Below are positions 8,301 through 16,287 of a DNA stretch of 64,000 nt, piece by piece. The translations under genes and the position numbers were made by a program. The notes beneath the pieces are model-generated. The model was given only the letters and a program-made list of their open reading frames with translations, searched no databases and was not told the origin of the DNA. Within the stretch, counting starts at the first letter, position 1. Each line of letters opens with the position of its first letter. Origin of the DNA: Flavobacterium aciduliphilum (GTDB lineage Bacteria; Bacteroidota; Bacteroidia; Flavobacteriales; Flavobacteriaceae); the NCBI RefSeq assembly GCF_003268855.1, contig NZ_QLSZ01000005.1, forward strand, positions 124,001 to 188,000. Direction: 5' to 3'.

Positions 8301-10674
8301 AATCAAAAGAAATAGTAGAAATTCCGTTTTGTTTATCTTGAGCCATAGTAATTCCTGCATAGCTGTTTGAGCGAATTCGTGCACAATAGGTACCGATTCC
8401 AAAATCGGATGTTGTGTTGGTTCCTCCTATTAGCGCCTCTGAAAAAGTCCAAGATTTTCCATTTAATGTGACCACATCGGCTACATAGGCACTTTTTGCT
8501 GTTCCATCATCGAAGTTTACGGTATAACATCCCGCAACGTAGGCACTTATAGTATAGCTAATGGTTGTTGCGACACTGGTTCCTCCTGCATTGGTAGCCG
8601 TTACCGAAATGGAATAACTCCCTGCTGTAGTAGGTGCTCCCGATATTTGCCCTGTTGTTGTATTGAACGTCAACCCCGGAGGCAACGTCCCTGTATAGGC
8701 GTAACTGGTTGGAAAATTAGTGGCCGATATAAAATAAGAATAAGCCGAACCCACTGTTCCTGTTTCTGTAGCAGCAGTTACCACAGGGGCATTCACCGCA
8801 ATACTTGTACAACTAATAGAAATATCATCTATGGCAAGGTTTCCAGAGCCTTTTAAATAGGTCAATCGGAAACGAACAAAACCTGAATTTAAAGCTGGTG
8901 ACGAACTCGAATTGTACGTTCTGGTCACAGCGGTACTGCTACTTGCAATAAGCGTCGCACTCGAAATTGTCTCTATATTGGTCCACGTAGCTCCATCATA
9001 GCCATCTACTTGTAAGGTTGACGTAGAACCCGAAGTAATTCCTTGTCCTTTAAACCAAAACGAAAATTGTGCAGCCCCATTTCCTGTAGGCAACACCTCT
9101 GTGGTTATCACACTATTTGGGGAACTACTTGACATACTTACTGATGGTGAGGCGGCACCATAATTTCCCGCTGTGGTATAGGTTCCCGTAATCCCTGTAA
9201 AAATCCAACCTGTAGGTGCAGTAGCTCCCGAGGCAAACCCTTGTGTCACACACGCTGAAGCCACGATGGTAAACGTAAGTGTAGCTGGTGCACTTGTTCC
9301 TGTACCGTTGGTTGCGGTTACCGTTACCGAAAACGAACCTGCCGTTGTGGGCGTACCTGTAATTTGTCCTGTGGTACTATTTAATGACAATCCATTCGGC
9401 AGTGCCCCACTCGCTACTGCATAATTCGTAGGCGAATTGGTGGCTGAAATTGTATACGTAAATGCCGTGCTTACGGTACCTGATAATGTTCCTCCCGTTA
9501 CTACTGGGGCGGGCAACGAAATCGTAAACCCTATGGTAGCAGCTGCACTCGTTCCCGCTGCATTGGTAGCGGTTACCGAAATAGAATAAGATCCCGCAGT
9601 AGTGGGTGTTCCTGTAATAGCTCCCGTACTTGTACTAAAACTCAACCCTGGAGGCAATGTTCCCGTGTAAGCATAACTTGTGGGTGAATTGGTGGCCGAT
9701 ACAGTGTTACTAAAAGCTGTTCCTGTCGTTCCTGTATAGGTTGTTGCTGTCACAACTGGAACTGCTGCGGCCGCAATATTGAACGTAATAGTAGCAGCCG
9801 AACTCGTACCCGCTGTATTAGTGGCCGTTACAGAAATGGTTGATGAACCAATAGTAGTAGGCGTACCTGTAATAGCTCCGGTGGCATTATTAAAACTCAA
9901 TCCTCCTGGGAGCGTACCTGTGTAGGCATAACTCGTAGGCGAATTGGTAGCCACTATCGAATTGTTAAACGCCGTACCCACATTCCCCGAAAAGGTAGAG
10001 GCTGTAACTACGGGTGGGGATGAAACGCTTAAAGAAGTAATATTAATGTTATCTATAGAAAAACCTGGTCTATTTCCTGAACCAGATACGTCTCTAATTA
10101 TCCATCTTAATTGTAAAACAGAAACATTCTCGCATGCAGATGGTAAAGTAACAGAAACGTTAACAGTATTGACAGAAGTTGTTCCAGTAGTGTTTGTCGG
10201 ACTCATTTGATTAAGATAAGTTGCAGAAGAAACATTTGTAAAGGTTCCACTAGTCCCTATCCTATATTGTAATCCTAATTCATTTTGTCTTGTGTTTTCT
10301 GTTCTTTGTGTTGATGCATCAAAAGTAACTTGAATTGAAGTCAAACTTGTAGTATTAATTGCTAAACAAACAGATTTAATAGCACTAGAAGTTGACAATA
10401 TACCTAATTTACCATTAAAATCCCCAACATGTGCTGATGTAGAGGTATTTGTAGCTCCTGCTAATGCTTGATCTCCATTTGGTGCCAAGGAACTATAAGA
10501 AGTCCCAAGAGATCCTGACACTGTCCAGCCCTGCCATCCAGCAGGATAAGTTGTTGTAGCCCCAGTAAATGAAGAAAAATCTTGTGAATATGGTAAATTT
10601 TGTGCAGTTGGATTTGTTTGCCCCCAAGAAAAAACGCTTACGAAAAGTGCTACAAGTACTAATTTTAACTTCAT
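5362..10674 (-). CDS. large secreted T9SS cargo protein with putative-Ig repeats
   Basis: 1770 aa. The signal peptide is MKLKLVLVALFVSVFSWGQ. Residues 20-215 form a region ending DNINITSLSVS (typical of choice-of-anchor/jelly-roll domains). Four putative-Ig (He_PIG-like) repeats of about 83 aa start near residues 221, 303, 386 and 628, with TSYAYTGTLPPGLSF and ITGTPTTAGSYSISVTATN motifs. Two further jelly-roll-like segments lie near 474-625 and 715-870, then an ASH/choice-of-anchor-D-like domain (about 875-990) and a WDGSTWSAGIP region (about 1205). The C-terminus (about 1695-1770) resembles a type A T9SS sorting domain (VTVYDLLGRPIATQ, VLTKKTAM). It is probably exported through T9SS to the cell surface or medium. 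Adhesion or polymer binding is plausible but unproven; no catalytic motif was recognised. Confidence 0.88.
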   Translation of the reverse strand: MKLKLVLVALFVSVFSWGQTNPTAQNLPYSQDFSSFTGATTTYPAGWQGWTVSGSLGTSYSSLAPNGDQALAGATNTSTSAHVGDFNGKLGILSTSSAIKSVCLAINTTSLTSIQVTFDASTQRTENTRQNELGLQYRIGTSGTFTNVSSATYLNQMSPTNTTGTTSVNTVNVSVTLPSACENVSVLQLRWIIRDVSGSGNRPGFSIDNINITSLSVSSPPVVTASTFSGNVGTAFNNSIVATNSPTSYAYTGTLPGGLSFNNATGAITGTPTTIGSSTISVTATNTAGTSSAATITFNIAAAAVPVVTATTYTGTTGTAFSNTVSATNSPTSYAYTGTLPPGLSFSTSTGAITGTPTTAGSYSISVTATNAAGTSAAATIGFTISLPAPVVTGGTLSGTVSTAFTYTISATNSPTNYAVASGALPNGLSLNSTTGQITGTPTTAGSFSVTVTATNGTGTSAPATLTFTIVASACVTQGFASGATAPTGWIFTGITGTYTTAGNYGAASPSVSMSSSSPNSVITTEVLPTGNGAAQFSFWFKGQGITSGSTSTLQVDGYDGATWTNIETISSATLIASSSTAVTRTYNSSSSPALNSGFVRFRLTYLKGSGNLAIDDISISCTSIAVNAPVVTAATETGTVGSAYSYFISATNFPTSYAYTGTLPPGLTFNTTTGQISGAPTTAGSYSISVTATNAGGTSVATTISYTISAYVAGCYTVNFDDGTAKSAYVADVVTLNGKSWTFSEALIGGTNTTSDFGIGTYCARIRSNSYAGITMAQDKQNGISTISFDYKKYYAGTYVNQTFNVEYSKDSGNTWIYIGSISPSSTTVATYTSAAINQSGPIRVRIVFASGTEDNNVRLNIDNLSICDYVGATKDIEVFGNATTIFNNSVTVSDNNNTNFSSSFFVGDTPIVKTFVVTNNGTGTLNLSGLSLSSTTYYIITSALSSTTLSAGQSATFSITFNSTATGLKTATVTLTSDDPLNGTYNFLISTKVYNYTRCTLTAPSAIAQNDFDSNVAYTYTIGGTNTNNSVTGGTNYGDNRTSKTNMFTGMNSFQSSTVLNTMTFAGISTMQYQNLELDFNLGAYASATGDGMETSDYVMVSISTDGGTTFYDQLKITGNNNSIFDINNSLSANSVTYKANATNPTRLGTLNNSTNTTGSLFKITKLPNVSSLVVKFTFLSNSATEIWAIDNISIKGQSALTTTWDGSTWSAGIPTSSTKAIINGYYDTTSNGSLQTCECQINLGNTLNVSAGDYVEVQSDLTNYGSINVTNNASLVQLNDEAVNTNTGTTTIVRRTSPFKKFDYTYWSTPIETATIISIFTGWRTDYSFQFVAPNFSDTLTINNLGTITANTPDGFDDYAPWAWSNYTSSMTPGQGYAIMGPSTLSFTPTATASVSFVGRQNNGVITPTIALSGNSANANDDWNLIGNPYPSAIYADAFINANSNISGTLYFWTHTMAISTSYPGPDLYNFTADDYAVYNLTGGTRAGLNGGATPTGYIASGQGFFVEAVTAGNVLFNNSMRSKSYANNAFYKHSLTQTQTEAQKSRLWLNFQNPEGMFSQQLIAYLPQSTMGYDQGYDGLSNRSNNYVRFYSLLEDDPYTIQARGTFDENDVVPLGYFSAATGNFSIGLESYDGLFDTQEVYLYDKLLGIVHDLKQSAYSFDTNYGTYDNRFELRYTNASLSTDSISDSLANVVVYHPKESQMVVKSTLEKISEVTVYDLLGRPIATQTNVDAYEVVLQNNAFRNQVLIVKIVLENGKVLTKKTAM
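8575..10020. repeat. near-identical DNA repeats encoding putative-Ig domains
   Basis: Units of about 245-250 bp inside the T9SS cargo gene (near 9770-10015, 9520-9765, 9270-9515, and a separated fourth near 8575-8790) are visibly similar at the DNA level. All carry the equivalents of PTSYAYTGTLPPGLSF and TPTTAGS. Such a gene can gain or lose domains by recombination and can misassemble from short reads. Confidence 0.75.
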
Positions 10675-10739
10675 AAAAACAAAAAATTTTTATTAGAATT
10701 TCGAACATACAAAATTACGTTCAATTTACAGAATTTCAA

Positions 10740-10747
10740 TACATTTG
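10740..10747 (+). promoter_or_regulatory. candidate -7 box (TACATTTG) for recX
   Basis: TACATTTG matches TAnnTTTG and lies 39 bp upstream of the proposed TTG start of recX, in the short divergent spacer shared with the T9SS cargo gene. No convincing -33 box was seen. Confidence 0.4.
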
Positions 10748-10786
10748 TGTTATTAAATTATCAACATTAATACAATACGTAAGTCC

Positions 10787-11275
10787 TTGAACGCCAAGTC
10801 TAGCCTAACTTTAACAGAAATCCTCAAAAAAATGGAGTACTATTGTGCCTATCAAGATCGGTGTCATGCTGATGTTCAAGAGAAACTTCGTCACTTTTCC
10901 CTCACAGAAATCGAACGTCAAGAAGTTATAGTCCATTTACTTACAGAAGGTTTTCTTCATGAAGAACGGTTTGCTTTGGCTTTTGCAATAGGAAAATTCC
11001 ATCAAAAATTGTGGGGAAAAAACCGTATTAAAAACGAACTACAAGCGCGTCAAATTTCTGATTATTTGATTCGAAAAGCCCTTGACAGTCTTCCTAATGA
11101 CGAATACGAAATCACATTTGAAAATCTTTCCAGCCAGGTTTGGCAAAGCATCACCGAAAAAAACAGCTTGAAAAAACGCAAAAAATTCTGCGATACCCTC
11201 CTCCGAAAAGGCTGGGAAAGCGATAAAGTGTATGCTCAAATGAAAGCGTTGGAAAAGAATTCTGAAACCAACTAG
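10787..11275 (+). CDS. recX: regulatory protein RecX
   Basis: 162 aa. Family features are the N-terminal YYCAYQDRCHADVQEKL, followed by three-helix repeats with GFLHEERFALAFAIGKF, WGKNRIKNELQARQIS and CDTLLRKGWESDKVYAQM. RecX binds RecA filaments and limits recombinase activity. The start is uncertain. The proposed TTG at 10787 keeps the helix LTEILKKMEYYC that homologues usually have; the first in-frame ATG (10832) would cut it off. The gene is convergent with the ketoacyl synthase gene and both stop codons use the same palindromic CTAG (11272-11275). Confidence 0.88.
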   Translation: MNAKSSLTLTEILKKMEYYCAYQDRCHADVQEKLRHFSLTEIERQEVIVHLLTEGFLHEERFALAFAIGKFHQKLWGKNRIKNELQARQISDYLIRKALDSLPNDEYEITFENLSSQVWQSITEKNSLKKRKKFCDTLLRKGWESDKVYAQMKALEKNSETN

Positions 11276-12432
11276 GGCGTTTTAGACAATAAAATACTCA
11301 CGGCATTGCCCCCAAAACCTACTGCATTAATTAAAATTTTCGAAAAGGAAGACCTGCTTTGTGTTTGCATCACATAAGGAATTCCAATAAACTGTTGGTG
11401 TTGCAAGATGATTAGTGCCAGTTCAATATTGAGCATTCCCGAAGCGCCAAACGTATGCCCTACTTTCCATTTATTGGTAGTGAGTAACGGCATTTGATCT
11501 CCAAATACTTTTTGAATGGCGCGGTATTCTGAGGCATCCCCTTTTATGGTACCAGGCGCATGGAGCACCACTACATCTACAGCTTCCAAAGGCGTTTCTT
11601 GCAAGGCCATCTTCATCGACTTTTGAAAACAATCAGCTTCCATCGAAATGGACGTATTGTGCTCAATGGTATCCGTTGCATATCCTATACCCGCTATATA
11701 GGCTAGCGCATGGGCGGAAATTCCTGTCTCTAAGCACGCTACTGCAGCGGCTTCACCTAAGACCATTGTGTTTTTTGTTTTCTCCAAATCGAAAGCGCGA
11801 CAAGGGTATTCTTGTTCGTCTTTGGCATATATTTTCAAAGCATGCATTTGAGCCAGCGTAAACGGCGTTAAAGGCGCTTCGCTACCGCCTACCAAAAATT
11901 TGTTTGCCATCCCCGACTGCAGCCACGCCACAGCATTCAAAACCGCATGGAGTGCCGTAGCACACGTAATGGAATGTGATATCTCGGGACCTTGTGTTTT
12001 TAAATCGCGTGCCACCCACGAGGCAATATTCCCAAGGGTTGTGGTGGGCGATGCTAATGTCGCTGTTTTACCTGTTTCTATAAATTCTTGGTGGTATTTT
12101 TCAAAAAGTTGGGTAGCGCCACGAGACGACCCTATATTGATTCCGAAGGTGTCGTTGGCGTGCCATCCTGCTTGTTTTACAGCTTGACGAGCCACCAAAA
12201 TAGCGAGTAAAACGGTTTCGTCGAGCGCCTTGTATTTAGGTTCTGAATGTCGAAGTGTCTCTATCGCTTGACGCTGAAAAGCAGGAATTTTGGCAGCAAA
12301 CTGTTTTTGGCCGTCAAAATCATAGCTTGCTATCGTTGTTTTGGATGTGCCATAGGCTTCCCAAGCCGTTTCTGTATAAGAACCCAACGGCGATAAAGAA
12401 GCAAAGGAAGTAACGGCAATCTTCGTTTTCAA
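11272..12432 (-). CDS. beta-ketoacyl-ACP synthase (KAS I/II type) at the end of the biotin cluster
   Basis: 386 aa thiolase-fold condensing enzyme, slightly shorter than FabF (about 410). The Cys-His-His set with the conserved Lys is intact: Cys157 in HSITCATALHA, His291 in LHAPGTIKGDASE, Lys321 in TTNKWKVGH and His326 in GHTFGASG. Compared with FabF the motifs are drifted (HAPGT for HGTGT). It lies 55 bp after bioA on the same strand, with bioD and bioF upstream, so it is likely co-transcribed with bioA. Its place suggests a role in making the pimeloyl thioester needed by BioF, but a general fatty-acid or other lipid role cannot be excluded. Confidence 0.85.
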   Translation of the reverse strand: MKTKIAVTSFASLSPLGSYTETAWEAYGTSKTTIASYDFDGQKQFAAKIPAFQRQAIETLRHSEPKYKALDETVLLAILVARQAVKQAGWHANDTFGINIGSSRGATQLFEKYHQEFIETGKTATLASPTTTLGNIASWVARDLKTQGPEISHSITCATALHAVLNAVAWLQSGMANKFLVGGSEAPLTPFTLAQMHALKIYAKDEQEYPCRAFDLEKTKNTMVLGEAAAVACLETGISAHALAYIAGIGYATDTIEHNTSISMEADCFQKSMKMALQETPLEAVDVVVLHAPGTIKGDASEYRAIQKVFGDQMPLLTTNKWKVGHTFGASGMLNIELALIILQHQQFIGIPYVMQTQSRSSFSKILINAVGFGGNAVSILLSKTP

Positions 12433-12487
12433 CGGAATGATTTTGTTGGCAAAGGTCGCAAAGTTTTTTCGGGTTAACTAAAAAATT

Positions 12488-13759
12488 TTAGACTATTTCA
12501 AGGGCTTTTTCTATGGTCTCGTATACGTTTTGCAACTGCGTATCGGTAATGATATAAGGCGGTAAAACATAAATTGTATTCGCCACGGGACGCAAAATAA
12601 TGCCCTTTTCAATAAAGAAATGATACAGTTTGTTGCGCAGAGTTCCGTAATAACTTTCTTCTGAATCGGTTCTAATTTCTAAAGCAAAAATAACACCGAG
12701 TACCCGAGTAGTTTTTACTCTAGGGTGATTCTTTATCTTAGTTTCAAAATCTAAATGCCTGAGATGAATGCGTGAAATATGGTTTTGCATTTCGGGTGTT
12801 AGCAACAAATCGATACTTGCCAATGCTGCTGCGCATCCCGTTGGATTGGCCGTAAAGGTATGTCCGTGAAACAAGGCTTTGTTTACATCATTGTCATAAA
12901 ATCCGTCGTATATTTCTTGAGAAAATGAGGTAATCGCCATGGGAATTGTTCCGCCAGTAAGGGCTTTAGAAAGACACATCATGTCGGGTTGATGCATGAG
13001 ATAATCGCAGGCAAATGTTTTACCTGTTTTCCCGAATCCCGTCATGACTTCATCGGCAATGGTAAAGACATCATGCGCGCGACACATCGCAATCATTTGG
13101 TCGAGCACTTCTGGAGCATACATTACCATACCTGCTGCTCCTAGAACGAGTGGTTCAAAAATGAACGCCGCATAATCTTTGGATTCTACCAAGGCTTGTA
13201 ATTGTGCCAAGGTTTCGGTTTCTTTTCCCTTTGTGGGAACGGGGATACGTGTGACTTCCAACATCGCACCCTGAAAGGCTTCCGAATAAAAAGTAATGCC
13301 ACTCGCCGCCATAGCTCCAAAAGTATCGCCGTGAAAAGCATCTTCAAAAGCAATGAATTTTGTTTTTTTAATTCCTTTGTTGTAATAATATTGAAAAGCC
13401 CCTTTGAGAGCTACTTCTACGGCTGTTGAGCCATTATCGGAATAAAAAAGTTTCTTTTGGTTGGAAGGCAGTAAGGGAATTAATTTTTCAGAAAGCAATA
13501 CGGCTTTATCATGAGTAAATCCCCCAAAAAGAACATGCTCAAGCGTGGTAAGCTGTTGGTAGATAGCCTCGGCAATCACTGTGTTTGAATGCCCAAAAGG
13601 ATTAACCCACCAAGAAGCGATGGCGTCAATAAACTCCTTTCCGTGTTCATCCCAAAGCAAAGCACCTTTCCCTTTAACAATAGCGGGGTGAATCGCTGCG
13701 GTTTTATGTTGGGTATACGGATGCCAGTTATATAATAGGTCTCTTTCGGATAAGTTCAT
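12488..13759 (-). CDS. bioA: adenosylmethionine-8-amino-7-oxononanoate aminotransferase
   Basis: 423 aa, class III PLP aminotransferase converting KAPA to DAPA with SAM as amino donor. Family features: NWHPYTQHKT near the N-terminus, WWVNPFGHSN, SDNGSTAVEVALK, the PLP-contacting Asp236 in FTIADEVMTGFGKTG, the Schiff-base lysine Lys265 in MCLSKALTGG, and FHGHTFTANPTGCAAA. It is about 100 bp downstream of bioD, and that gap contains its own -7-like box, so it may be transcribed separately from bioF-bioD. The ketoacyl synthase gene follows on the same strand. Confidence 0.96.
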   Translation of the reverse strand: MNLSERDLLYNWHPYTQHKTAAIHPAIVKGKGALLWDEHGKEFIDAIASWWVNPFGHSNTVIAEAIYQQLTTLEHVLFGGFTHDKAVLLSEKLIPLLPSNQKKLFYSDNGSTAVEVALKGAFQYYYNKGIKKTKFIAFEDAFHGDTFGAMAASGITFYSEAFQGAMLEVTRIPVPTKGKETETLAQLQALVESKDYAAFIFEPLVLGAAGMVMYAPEVLDQMIAMCRAHDVFTIADEVMTGFGKTGKTFACDYLMHQPDMMCLSKALTGGTIPMAITSFSQEIYDGFYDNDVNKALFHGHTFTANPTGCAAALASIDLLLTPEMQNHISRIHLRHLDFETKIKNHPRVKTTRVLGVIFALEIRTDSEESYYGTLRNKLYHFFIEKGIILRPVANTIYVLPPYIITDTQLQNVYETIEKALEIV

Positions 13760-13817
13760 TTGTCAAAACATATAGAAAATGGAGAATAGAATATAGACTA
13801 CGCTCCAATAATTTATA

Positions 13818-13825
13818 CAAAGATA
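13818..13825 (-). promoter_or_regulatory. candidate -7 box (TATCTTTG) for bioA
   Basis: On the minus strand TATCTTTG followed by TATAAAT matches the TAnnTTTG consensus and lies 58 bp upstream of the bioA ATG. A -33 TTG was not obvious. It suggests that bioA and the ketoacyl synthase gene form a unit distinct from bioF-bioD. Confidence 0.5.
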
Positions 13826-13861
13826 GAAAAGTCTATTCTCTTTATTCTTGTTTCTGTTCTC

Positions 13862-14479
13862 TTATAAAGTTAAAAGATTTTCACGAAACTTATCAGCGTA
13901 ATATTGGATGACATTTTGATCAAAATAAGGTTCATTGTCTATTCTTCCAATGAATTTTGCGCCTGTTTTTTTAAGTATGATTTCTTCAGAAGCTTTGTTT
14001 TCATCCCCAGAAAAAACAATCCCAGAAATGGCTATTTTTCTAGTTTTTAAAGCTTCATAAGTCAAAAGTGTGTGATTGATACTCCCTAAGTAATGTCTTG
14101 AAACCACAATTACCTTATAGTCTTTCTGAATCAAGTCAACAATACAATCCGAATCATTCAATGGAACTAATATTCCGCCCGCGCCTTCAATAACCAAATG
14201 GTTCTTTGTCTTAGGTTCCTTGATTTGTTTAATGTGTATTGTAATGCCATCTAACGCAGCAGCTAAATGCGGACTTGCAGGTGTGTTTAATTTGTAGCTG
14301 TTTTCAAAAATTTGAGATTTGGGATTTGAGATTTGAGCTTTGACTTTGTGACTATCCGAATTGTCTAAATCACCTGCCTGAACAGGTTTCCAATAGTCGG
14401 CTTCCAGAGCTTGAGTTATTATGGCTGATGTAACGGTTTTACCAACATCGGTGCCAATTCCTGTTATAAATAGTTTCAT
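13862..14479 (-). CDS. bioD: dethiobiotin synthase
   Basis: 205 aa. BioD closes the ureido ring of dethiobiotin from DAPA, CO2 and ATP. The P-loop-like start FITGIGTDVGKTVTSAII is diagnostic, and YWKPVQAGD, NTPASPHLAAALDG, LVIEGAGGILVPLN and VVSRHYLGSINHTLLT follow as expected. A segment near residues 48-56 (AQISNPKSQIF) is encoded by a GGGATTTGAGATTTG-type simple repeat and appears to be an in-frame insertion. It lies 65 bp after bioF on the same strand. Confidence 0.95.
   Translation of the reverse strand: MKLFITGIGTDVGKTVTSAIITQALEADYWKPVQAGDLDNSDSHKVKAQISNPKSQIFENSYKLNTPASPHLAAALDGITIHIKQIKEPKTKNHLVIEGAGGILVPLNDSDCIVDLIQKDYKVIVVSRHYLGSINHTLLTYEALKTRKIAISGIVFSGDENKASEEIILKKTGAKFIGRIDNEPYFDQNVIQYYADKFRENLLTL
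14310..14338. repeat. GGGATTTG-type simple repeat inside bioD
   Basis: The plus strand reads TTTGAGATTTGGGATTTGAG and continues in the same pattern, as in the accB-accC spacer at 3825-3845. It stays in frame in bioD and codes for a short hydrophilic segment between the PVQAGD motif and the NTPASPH motif. Confidence 0.6.
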
Positions 14480-14544
14480 AATTTTACTTTAATTGCAAAG
14501 TTCGAATTTATTTTTTGGAATACAGAATTTGAAATGTCAAAATT

Positions 14545-15699
14545 CTAAAAAATTAGATTACGTAACAAATCTAAAACCTCTAAAATTTCCTTTTCGGAAT
14601 TGTACGCATGTAAACAAAAACGCAACCGTTCTTGGCCTTCGGGAACGGTGGGAGAAAGAATGGCTTTGACATCAAACCCTTTTTCTTGCAATTGGGTAGC
14701 AATTGTTTTTACGTTATCGTTTCCAGGAAGTATCGCCGATTGAATCGCCGATTTACTGTAAACAAACAAGGGTTTTAATCCGAAAAGTTTCTGCTGTTGT
14801 ATAAAGAATTGAATGTTGTTTTTAAGTTGTTCAAGCGTTTCTTGTTGCTGTATTAAATGTTGGTAGGCACAGATGATTGTAGCTACCGCGTGTGGCGAAA
14901 GTCCAGTAGTATAGATAAAACTTCGTGCAAAATTAACCAGATACCTTTTCAACTCTTGACTTCCTAAAATTGCTGCGCCATGGCAACCCAATCCCTTTCC
15001 GAAAGTGACAATTCGGGCGAAAATTTGGTCTTGCAAACCTAAACTTTGAAGTAATCCTTCTCCTTTCACGCCATAAACTCCCAGAGCATGGGCTTCGTCA
15101 AGGACAACATACGCGTTATACTTTTGAGAAAGCGCAATCAATTTCTCAAGATTTGGTGAATCTCCGTCCATTGAAAAAACAGATTCTGTAACTATGTAAA
15201 AAGTTGTGCGTTGTGCGTTGTGTGTTGTGCGTTTTAAAATTAATTGTTCTAAATCATAGAGATCATTATGCTGAAATTTATACGATTTAGCATGACTCAT
15301 TTGGATTCCGTCTCGGATGGAGGCATGACATAATGCATCATAAAGAACCACATCATGACGTTGCGGAACACAACTAAAAAATCCAACATTGGCATCATAA
15401 CCTGAATTAAAAATCAAGGCAGCCTCAGCTTGATGAAACTGTGCTATTTGAAATTCAGCTTGTTGATATAGGCTATGATTTCCAGAAATTAATCGTGACC
15501 CTGTGGCGCCATTTATTTTACAATTATTCTCTAAAAGATACTTATGTGTTTGATTAAAAATGACTTCCGAATGTGCAAAACCAAGATAATCGTTGGAAGA
15601 AAAATCAACTAAACGGTTTGGGGAAGGCAAATAGCGCAAGGCATTATTGACCTCGCGTTGTTGTAGTTTTTGAGATAAATCTTTTGGAAACTGTTTCAT
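14545..15699 (-). CDS. bioF: 8-amino-7-oxononanoate synthase
   Basis: 384 aa PLP enzyme of the alpha-oxoamine synthase family that joins pimeloyl thioester and alanine to give KAPA. Features: DFSSNDYLGFA, NGATGSRLISGNHSLYQQAE, IFNSGYDANVGFF, DALCHASIRDG, TESVFSMDGDSPNLEKL, LDEAHALGVYG, and the PLP lysine in VTFGKGLGCHGAAILG. A tandem run of GTTGTGC units (plus strand 15203-15234) lies in frame just before TESVFSMDGD and codes for RTTHNAQRTT. It probably starts the bioF-bioD unit. bioB and genes for pimelate assembly are not in the window. Confidence 0.94.
   Translation of the reverse strand: MKQFPKDLSQKLQQREVNNALRYLPSPNRLVDFSSNDYLGFAHSEVIFNQTHKYLLENNCKINGATGSRLISGNHSLYQQAEFQIAQFHQAEAALIFNSGYDANVGFFSCVPQRHDVVLYDALCHASIRDGIQMSHAKSYKFQHNDLYDLEQLILKRTTHNAQRTTFYIVTESVFSMDGDSPNLEKLIALSQKYNAYVVLDEAHALGVYGVKGEGLLQSLGLQDQIFARIVTFGKGLGCHGAAILGSQELKRYLVNFARSFIYTTGLSPHAVATIICAYQHLIQQQETLEQLKNNIQFFIQQQKLFGLKPLFVYSKSAIQSAILPGNDNVKTIATQLQEKGFDVKAILSPTVPEGQERLRFCLHAYNSEKEILEVLDLLRNLIF
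15203..15234. repeat. GTTGTGC tandem repeat inside bioF
   Basis: The plus strand shows about four to five 7-bp units (GTTGTGC, with one GTTGTGT). They fall in the bioF coding sequence without breaking the frame, in a surface linker between LILK and the conserved TESVFSMDGD. Confidence 0.65.
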
Positions 15700-15731
15700 A
15701 ATTTAGTTTTATCAACCCATTTAAAATCTCC

Positions 15732-16223
15732 TTATACAGTTGCGTCTAGCACATCAATATTTAATTTTGTAGAAGTTATCATAGCTAAATTCATGGCTTC
15801 CTCTTTCTTTTCAAAACGATACATTTGATAATGTTTATTTCCTTGATACCATAAGTTGACTTCAAATTCCTCTTTAGAATTAAAAAAAACAGCAACATAT
15901 TCAAGTTCGGGAATTTTTGATAAAACATCTTTAGAAAATGAACTTAATTGATACCTTGAAATTAATTTATCTTTATCCGTATCAATTAATATCGTTTTAG
16001 TCATACTTAATGAAACGATTAAAAACATAGGATAAGTAATTAATTTAATAACTCTTGCAAGGCTTTTAAAAGCCATTTCCGTAAAACCTAAATAATAAAA
16101 AAAGGTTAATGCTAAATATAAATAGTATAAAACCAGCGTTAATAAAGCCGAAGCTATTACTAATCTCCAAATAGGTATTTTTCCGGGAAAAATTATTAAT
16201 TCGTATTCGTTGATTTTTTTCAT
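15732..16223 (-). CDS. small membrane protein of unknown function
   Basis: 163 aa, not recognised. Two hydrophobic stretches (roughly residues 17-43 and 52-72) suggest two membrane helices near the N-terminus, followed by a soluble domain of about 90 aa ending NLAMITSTKLNIDVLDATV. The pattern of a short membrane hairpin plus a small beta-rich cytosolic part is seen in several flavobacterial hypothetical proteins. It lies between atpC and bioF on the minus strand with a terminator upstream separating it from atpC. No function is proposed. Confidence 0.6.
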   Translation of the reverse strand: MKKINEYELIIFPGKIPIWRLVIASALLTLVLYYLYLALTFFYYLGFTEMAFKSLARVIKLITYPMFLIVSLSMTKTILIDTDKDKLISRYQLSSFSKDVLSKIPELEYVAVFFNSKEEFEVNLWYQGNKHYQMYRFEKKEEAMNLAMITSTKLNIDVLDATV

Positions 16224-16227
16224 CTAC

Positions 16228-16268
16228 CAAAAATAAAAAAAAGCCAAACAAAGATGCTTGGCTTTTGA
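16228..16268 (-). terminator. intrinsic terminator after atpC
   Basis: AAAAGCCAA (16239-16247) pairs with TTGGCTTTT (16258-16266). Read on the minus strand, the direction of atpC, the stem is followed by a U-rich run (plus-strand A run at 16230-16240). Confidence 0.75.
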
Positions 16269-16287
16269 TAATTATTTTTTTTAAGGT

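Noticed and set aside
9944-10210. Plus-strand frame (88 codons) inside the T9SS cargo gene
   Set aside because: Antisense shadow of the repeat-rich coding sequence; no start context or domain.
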